From the NCBI GenBank assembly GCA_934675735.1, contig CAKURR010000001.1, positions 186,001 through 250,000 of the forward strand: a DNA stretch of 64,000 bases, read 5' to 3'. This stretch comes from an uncultured Clostridia bacterium. Lineage in GTDB: Bacteria; Bacillota; Clostridia; Christensenellales; Aristaeellaceae. The position numbers and the translations under genes are program-made. A model generated the notes under the pieces. The model did no database searches and was not told where the DNA came from. It saw nothing but the letters and a program-made list of their open reading frames with translations. The first letter of the stretch is position 1; every line of letters begins with the position of its first letter. Of this stretch, positions 59,070 through 64,000 are shown in pieces.

Positions 59070-59342
59070 GTGAACAAAAACAAGGTCGTCGTTCATCTGA
59101 TGGGGCACGATTACACGATGGTGACCGATCAGCAGCCGGAGAAGGTGCAGCGACTTTCGCGCTATGTGGACAGGAGAATGCGCGAATTGGCGATTCTCAC
59201 GCGTGCGGGCGAAAGCATGCTGCCCGTGCTGACGGCAATGACGCTGGCGGATGAACTGTTCACCGCGCAGGATGAAGTGAACCGCCTTCGCCGAGAGCTG
59301 GATGAGGCTCACGCGGAGCCGGGCAAAGACGAAAACGCGTAA
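59070..59342 (+). CDS. zapA: Cell division protein ZapA
   Basis: 90 residues: KNKVVVHLMGHDYTMVTDQQ start, VQRLSRYVDRRM and a C-terminal coiled coil (about 55-85, FTAQDEVNRLRRELDEAH). ZapA bundles FtsZ filaments at the division site. GTG start with CGGAGG upstream. In Firmicutes zapA lies near mutS2, as here. Confidence 0.92.
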   Translation: MNKNKVVVHLMGHDYTMVTDQQPEKVQRLSRYVDRRMRELAILTRAGESMLPVLTAMTLADELFTAQDEVNRLRRELDEAHAEPGKDENA

Positions 59343-59349
59343 AACATGC

Positions 59350-59386
59350 GGCGGCGCCGGCAGTAGTTGCCCTGCGCCGCCTTTTT
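59350..59386 (+). terminator. Hairpin terminator or attenuator before the U32 gene
   Basis: GGCGGCGC (59350-59357) pairs with GCGCCGCC (59374-59381) and is followed by TTTTT. It begins 7 bp after the zapA stop codon. The U32 ribosome site (GGAGG, 59388-59392) starts right after it, so expression past it needs read-through. Confidence 0.7.
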
Positions 59387-59399
59387 CGGAGGAAAAGAG

Positions 59400-61745
59400 A
59401 TGGAATTGCTTTCACCGGCGGGGAATCGCGAAGCGCTCGTTGCCGCCGTCGCCTGCGGGGCGGATGCGGTTTATTTGGGCTACACGGCGTTCGGCGCGCG
59501 CAGTTATGCGGGCAATTTTGACGCGGACGGCCTGCGCGAAGCCGTCGATTACGCCCATGAACGCGGCAAAAAGATTTATGTGACGGTCAACACGCTGGTC
59601 AAGCAAAGCGAAATCGACAATCTCTGCGACGTACTCGATTTGCTTTCGGACGTGCATGTGGATGCGGTGCTTGTTCAGGATATGGGCGCTGTGCGCATCA
59701 TTCAGCAGCGGTATCCGCATTTGGTTCTGCACGCAAGCACGCAGATGACAATCAACAACGCTCAGGGTGCCAAGCTGATGAAGGACATGGGCTTTGCGCG
59801 CGTTGTGCCGGCCCGCGAGTGTTCGCTGGAAGAACTGCGCAAGATGGCGGATATCGGCATTGAGGTGGAAGCGTTTGCGCACGGCGCGCTCTGCGTGGCC
59901 GTGTCGGGACAGTGCCTGTTTTCCAGCATGATTGGGGGACGGAGCGGCAACCGCGGCCGATGCGCCCAGCCCTGCCGTCTGCCATATACGCTGGATGACG
60001 GCACAAGCGGCTATCTGCTCTCCACCAAGGATTTGATGCTCATCGACAGGATTCCCGAACTGCGGGATGCGGGCGTGTATTCCTTCAAGCTCGAAGGCCG
60101 CATGAAGCGGCCCGAATATGTTGGCGTAATTACCAAAGCCTATCGCGAGGCGCTTGACGCAGCGGAGGCCCGTGTTGCCTATCATCCGAGTCAGGCGACA
60201 CTCGAGGGACTTCGGCAGGTCTTCAACCGCGGCGGTTTCACGGAAGGCTATGTGATGGAGAAGAGCAATGCCGCCTTGATGAGCTGGGAAAGGCCGAATC
60301 ACTGGGGTATTTCGGTCGGAAAAATTATGTCTATGCGCGGCCCGCTTGCGCAGGTTCGGCTAACGAAAGCGCTGAACGACGGCGACGGGCTGCAAACGCG
60401 CGGCAGACAGGAGACGGATTTCACCTATTCCGGCAAGAATATGCCGAGCGGAAGCGAAGCGACGGTGCGCATTGCCGCCGGACAGGCACGCGTCGGCGAC
60501 GAGGTATTCCGCCTGACAGATGCGACGCAGATGAAGGCCATCCGCGAAGTGATGAATCGGGAAAACGTTCACATTCCGCTGGATATGAATCTGTATGCCA
60601 TGCCCGAAAAAGCAGCGGTACTTACGGTTACGGATGCGGACGGGCACTGTGTTCGGGTTGCGAGCGAACAGGCCGTCGATGCGGCACAGCAGCGCGCGCT
60701 CGACCAAGATATGGCGGCCAAGCAGCTGGGCAAGCTCGGCGGAACGCCGTACAGCCTGCATGAACTGACGCTGGAAAGCAAAAACGCGTTCATGACGGCG
60801 GGCATGCTCAACGCAATGCGCCGTGACGCTCTGGAACAGATGCGAAAAGCCCGACTTGAAGTTGCGCAAACCGACCGTCGGTTTGTCCCTCAAGCATGCG
60901 AAATGCCGAAACAGGAACGCCTGCTGATTGTACAGGGCGAGGATTTGGGCCGAGCAAAAGCCCTGCTGGGTTGCGGGGCGGATGCGTTTGAGTGGCAGCC
61001 GCAAATCTATCGACCCGAAGCGCTGAACCGTGCGCTGCAATCCGCACAGGACATAAAGCCGATTTTCGTTCTGCCCGCCGTGATGCACAGCGATGAGCTG
61101 ACGCGTATACATGCGTGGGTTTGTGAAAATGCGGAGCGATTCGGCGGCGTTACGGCCAACAACGCGGGGCAGCTGGCGCTCGATTGGCCTGTGCCGGTTT
61201 TCGGCGGCCAGGGCCTGAATGTGATGAATCATGCCTGTGCAGTGTTTTACATGGCGCTGAACGTCAACCGACTGACGGTCTCTTGTGAGTTGAATCAGAA
61301 GGAATTGCGCGATGTGTTTGCCTGTGGCGGCAATTACGTCATGGAAGCCTACGGCCGTACACAACTGATGCTGCTCAATCATTGCCCGCGCAGAACGGAA
61401 AAGGGCGACGACAGGCAGGATGACCGCTGCGACGCGTGCGCAAAATCAGGCGGCTGCCCCGAAACCTATACGGACAGAAAGGGCTATCATTTCCCGCTGC
61501 GCCGACTGCAAATGGAGCACGGGTGCGTACTTCGGCTTTACAACAGCGTGGAAACGGATATGGCGAAATACGCTGAAAAACTGCGGAATTTCTCCGTCAG
61601 CATTCGGCTTGCGTTTACGGACGAAACGTTTGAAAGACAGCGGGAAATCACCGCGTCTTATCGCAGCGTGATGGATACCGGAAGAGCGCTTCACGCCGCT
61701 TCGCTGACGGCAACCGCCGGACAGCTGATGCGCGGCGTTCAATAA
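59400..61745 (+). CDS. U32 family peptidase / RlhA-like protein
   Basis: 781 residues from the ATG at 59400 (GGAGGAAAA upstream). The N-terminal U32 domain begins ELLSPAGNREALVAAVACGADAVYLG. Conserved cysteines appear in SGQCLFSSMIGGRSGNRGRCAQ and CRLPY near residue 175, and a DUF3656-type C-terminal part follows (CDACAKSGGCPETY near 685). Relatives (RlhA/YdcP) hydroxylate C2501 of 23S rRNA; U32 also covers collagenase-like peptidases and TrhP. Which applies here is open. Confidence 0.88.
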   Translation: MELLSPAGNREALVAAVACGADAVYLGYTAFGARSYAGNFDADGLREAVDYAHERGKKIYVTVNTLVKQSEIDNLCDVLDLLSDVHVDAVLVQDMGAVRIIQQRYPHLVLHASTQMTINNAQGAKLMKDMGFARVVPARECSLEELRKMADIGIEVEAFAHGALCVAVSGQCLFSSMIGGRSGNRGRCAQPCRLPYTLDDGTSGYLLSTKDLMLIDRIPELRDAGVYSFKLEGRMKRPEYVGVITKAYREALDAAEARVAYHPSQATLEGLRQVFNRGGFTEGYVMEKSNAALMSWERPNHWGISVGKIMSMRGPLAQVRLTKALNDGDGLQTRGRQETDFTYSGKNMPSGSEATVRIAAGQARVGDEVFRLTDATQMKAIREVMNRENVHIPLDMNLYAMPEKAAVLTVTDADGHCVRVASEQAVDAAQQRALDQDMAAKQLGKLGGTPYSLHELTLESKNAFMTAGMLNAMRRDALEQMRKARLEVAQTDRRFVPQACEMPKQERLLIVQGEDLGRAKALLGCGADAFEWQPQIYRPEALNRALQSAQDIKPIFVLPAVMHSDELTRIHAWVCENAERFGGVTANNAGQLALDWPVPVFGGQGLNVMNHACAVFYMALNVNRLTVSCELNQKELRDVFACGGNYVMEAYGRTQLMLLNHCPRRTEKGDDRQDDRCDACAKSGGCPETYTDRKGYHFPLRRLQMEHGCVLRLYNSVETDMAKYAEKLRNFSVSIRLAFTDETFERQREITASYRSVMDTGRALHAASLTATAGQLMRGVQ

Positions 61746-61757
61746 AAGGAGAACTTC

Positions 61758-64000
61758 ATGAATGAAAGATCTTTGCGCGTGCTTGAATTTACCAAGATTC
61801 GCGCGCAGCTGGCCCAATACTGCGTATCCGAGATGGGGCGGGCACTTTGCGACGCGCTGACCCCATCGGGCTGCATTGAGGATGTTTTGCGCATGCAGCA
61901 GGAGACGGAAGAGGCGCACAGCCTGCTGGCTTATTTGGGCGGCACGCCGATGATTCCGTTTTCGGATGTGCATGCCGCGCTGCATCTGGCGCAAATCGGT
62001 TCGTCGCTTTCGCCGCGCGCGCTGATGGATGTCGGCGCATGTCTGCGCGCTTCCAGAGCGGCGCGGGACGCTATTGTGACGGACAGGCAGGATACGCCGC
62101 TGCTCAGCGCCAATGCTTCTCGGCTTTCGACGTTCAAAGCCATTGAGCAGGCGATTTCCGACGCGATTATCAGCGAGGATGAAATTGCGGACCGCGCAAG
62201 CAACGAGCTTTTCCAAATTCGCCGAAAGATGCGCGCCTGCAACGAACGCGTGCGCGAGCGGCTGAACGGCATGATTCACAATCCGAATTTCCAGAAGTAT
62301 TTGCAGGATGCGATTATCACTATGCGCGCAGACCGCTATGTTCTGCCGGTTCGGCAGGAATACCGCTCCATGGTGCCGGGCATTGTGCACGACCAATCCT
62401 CCACGGGCGCGACGGTGTTTATCGAGCCGATGTCCGTCGTAGAAATCGGCAACGAGCTGAAGCAGTTGCTTTCGGCGGAAAAGGTGGAAATCGAAAAGAT
62501 TCTTCGGATGCTCTCCGCGCAGATTGCGCCGGAGGCGGACGCGATTGCGGATAACCTGGCCATTCTGGCTCAGCTCGATTTCGCGTTCGCCAAAGCGTCG
62601 CTGGCCAAACAGCTGAACGGCTGCATGCCGAAAATGAACCATGAAGGTCGGCTGAATATCGTGCGCGGCCGCCATCCGTTAATCGACCCGCAGAAGGTCG
62701 TGCCGCTGGATATTCGGCTGGGCAGTGATTTTACAACCCTCATTATCACCGGCCCGAACACGGGCGGCAAAACCGTTACGCTCAAGACCACCGGTCTGTT
62801 TACGCTGATGGCACAGTCCGGCTTGCAGGTTCCGGCGGAATACGGCACGGAACTCGCCGTTTTTGATGATGTGTTTGCCGATATCGGCGACGAGCAATCC
62901 ATCGAACAGTCGCTTTCCACGTTCTCGGGCCATATGACGAACATTGTTTCGATTCTGCAAAGCGTCACGCCCGAATCGCTCGTGCTCTTTGACGAGCTCG
63001 GCGCGGGCACCGACCCGACGGAAGGCGCGGCGTTGGCTCAGGCGGTGCTTTCCACCTTGCTGGATATGCACACGCGCACCGTCGCGACGACGCATTACAG
63101 CGAGCTGAAGGAATATGCGCTGACGACGCCGAATGTGGAAAACGCTTCCGTTGAGTTTGACGTTGCGACGCTCAGGCCGACCTATCGGCTCTCCATCGGC
63201 ATTCCGGGCAAATCCAACGCGTTTGAAATTTCCAGAAAACTCGGCCTGCCGGAGTTCATCATCGGCAAAGCGAAAGAATTGCTTTCCAAAGAGCAGGTGC
63301 GTTTTGAGGATGTCATCGCCAATGCGGAATACCACCGTCAGGTTGCCAAGAAGGAACGCGAGCTGGCCGAGCAGGCGCGAAACGAGATGATTTCCATCCG
63401 CGACCAGGCGGAAGCCGAAAAGAAAAAGCTTGAGGACCAGCGCGAGAAATCCATCCGCAAGGCGAAGGACGAAGCCAAGCGCATCGTTGAAAACGCCAAA
63501 CGCGAGTCGGAAGCCATGATTGCCGAACTGCGCGCAATGAAAAAAGCGGGCGGGGCTCAGGAGCACGAGATTCAAAAAGTCAAAAAGCAGATGGAAAAGG
63601 CACAGGACGAGCTGGCTGACAAGAAAGAAGTCGGCGGCGAAATTCCGAAATCTGTCAAAGCGGGCGACATGGTGCACATCGCGTCGATGGATGTAGATGC
63701 GACGATTGTCGCGCCTGCGGACAGCAAAGGCTACGTGCAGCTCAAGGTCGGCATGATGAAAATGCGCGCGCCGCTTTCCGATCTGCGAACATTGACGGCA
63801 ACACAGCAGCTTGTGAAAAAGGAACAGAAGAAACTCGAACGCAAAAAATCCATGCGCGAAGCACGGGTGGATGTGAGCACACGCGCGGTGCGGCAGGAAC
63901 TGGACGTGCGCGGCATGGCGCTGGACGAGGCCATCCCCGAGGTGGAAAAGTTCATCGACGACGCGATGCTTTCTTCTCTTGGCGAGGTCAGCATCATCCA
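61758..64000 (+). CDS. mutS2: MutS2 endonuclease, 3' end cut off by the window
   Basis: 747 codons are visible. ATG follows AAGGAG 7 nt upstream. The DNA-binding clamp-like core (about 30-320) contains ADRYVLPVRQEYRSMVPGIV. The ATPase has Walker A ITGPNTGGKTVTLKTTGLFT near residue 330, FADIGDEQSIEQSLSTFSGH and LVLFDELGAGTDPTEGAAL. A coiled coil (about 510-640) and a KOW-like segment come next, then the start of the Smr nuclease domain LDVRGMALDEAIPEVEKFID near residue 715. MutS2 in B. subtilis splits collided ribosomes and acts in quality control. The frame runs open to the right edge. Confidence 0.95.
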   Translation, partial: MNERSLRVLEFTKIRAQLAQYCVSEMGRALCDALTPSGCIEDVLRMQQETEEAHSLLAYLGGTPMIPFSDVHAALHLAQIGSSLSPRALMDVGACLRASRAARDAIVTDRQDTPLLSANASRLSTFKAIEQAISDAIISEDEIADRASNELFQIRRKMRACNERVRERLNGMIHNPNFQKYLQDAIITMRADRYVLPVRQEYRSMVPGIVHDQSSTGATVFIEPMSVVEIGNELKQLLSAEKVEIEKILRMLSAQIAPEADAIADNLAILAQLDFAFAKASLAKQLNGCMPKMNHEGRLNIVRGRHPLIDPQKVVPLDIRLGSDFTTLIITGPNTGGKTVTLKTTGLFTLMAQSGLQVPAEYGTELAVFDDVFADIGDEQSIEQSLSTFSGHMTNIVSILQSVTPESLVLFDELGAGTDPTEGAALAQAVLSTLLDMHTRTVATTHYSELKEYALTTPNVENASVEFDVATLRPTYRLSIGIPGKSNAFEISRKLGLPEFIIGKAKELLSKEQVRFEDVIANAEYHRQVAKKERELAEQARNEMISIRDQAEAEKKKLEDQREKSIRKAKDEAKRIVENAKRESEAMIAELRAMKKAGGAQEHEIQKVKKQMEKAQDELADKKEVGGEIPKSVKAGDMVHIASMDVDATIVAPADSKGYVQLKVGMMKMRAPLSDLRTLTATQQLVKKEQKKLERKKSMREARVDVSTRAVRQELDVRGMALDEAIPEVEKFIDDAMLSSLGEVSII

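Noticed and set aside
1..64000. Prophage, insertion sequences, tRNA or rRNA genes
   Set aside because: No integrase, transposase or phage structural gene, no terminal inverted repeats flanking a coding block, and no tRNA-like or rRNA-like sequence were found on either strand by reading.

Overview
The window is a GC-rich chromosome segment from a spore-forming, anaerobic Firmicute, most likely a member of the Clostridia. The evidence for this is a SpoIIP-type sporulation amidase, a PdaB-like deacetylase, RemA, HemZ, a class III (oxygen-sensitive, glycyl-radical) ribonucleotide reductase, and gene orders typical of Firmicutes. These orders are dxs-tlyA-nadK-argR-recN, dnaG-rpoD, yicC-remA-gmk-rpoZ-coaBC, secD-secF-recJ-rel-dtd, der-plsY and pcrA-ligA. 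Family-level placement is not possible from the sequence alone. I see no tRNA, rRNA, prophage, insertion sequence or CRISPR array; the window is almost all core genome, densely packed, and most genes lie on the + strand.

The most striking element is near the left end. A strong promoter (269-297) is followed by about 560 nt of non-coding sequence whose two ends pair perfectly (305-312 with 856-863), then by a terminator, then by a gene for a small basic membrane protein with a DxxxD motif. Together with the downstream dxs-tlyA-nadK-argR-recN operon, this is the locus of the OLE (ornate, large, extremophilic) RNA and its membrane partner OapA.

From 7.4 to 12.9 kb lies a variable, surface-oriented block. 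It holds a secreted Ser/Glu/Pro/Thr-rich protein whose signal peptide and body are in different frames across a run of seven G residues, a VanW-domain protein, two convergent overlapping genes of unknown function, and a membrane-anchored beta-propeller protein on a long Thr-Pro stalk. Then follow glpK; dnaG and rpoD; ilvE; an unknown gene with a pseudouridine synthase and a HAD phosphatase; and a minus-strand stretch with a methionine sulfoxide reductase and the nrdD-nrdG-dut operon. Two NrdR-type boxes 32 bp apart straddle the nrdD promoter.

From 26.3 kb come a phosphoribosyltransferase, a triple-LysM protein, the minus-strand plsY-der-DUF512 genes, SpoIIP with a DUF1614 membrane protein, and a divergent type IIA topoisomerase pair. 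Next are PdaB, a double-OB SSB-like protein, and yerC-pcrA-ligA. The yicC-remA-gmk-rpoZ-coaBC operon follows. The last third holds a small secreted protein with secD-secF, recJ, rel, dtd, an MBL hydrolase, hemZ, an unknown gene, a cyclophilin, zapA, a U32 peptidase-family protein, and mutS2, which runs off the right edge.
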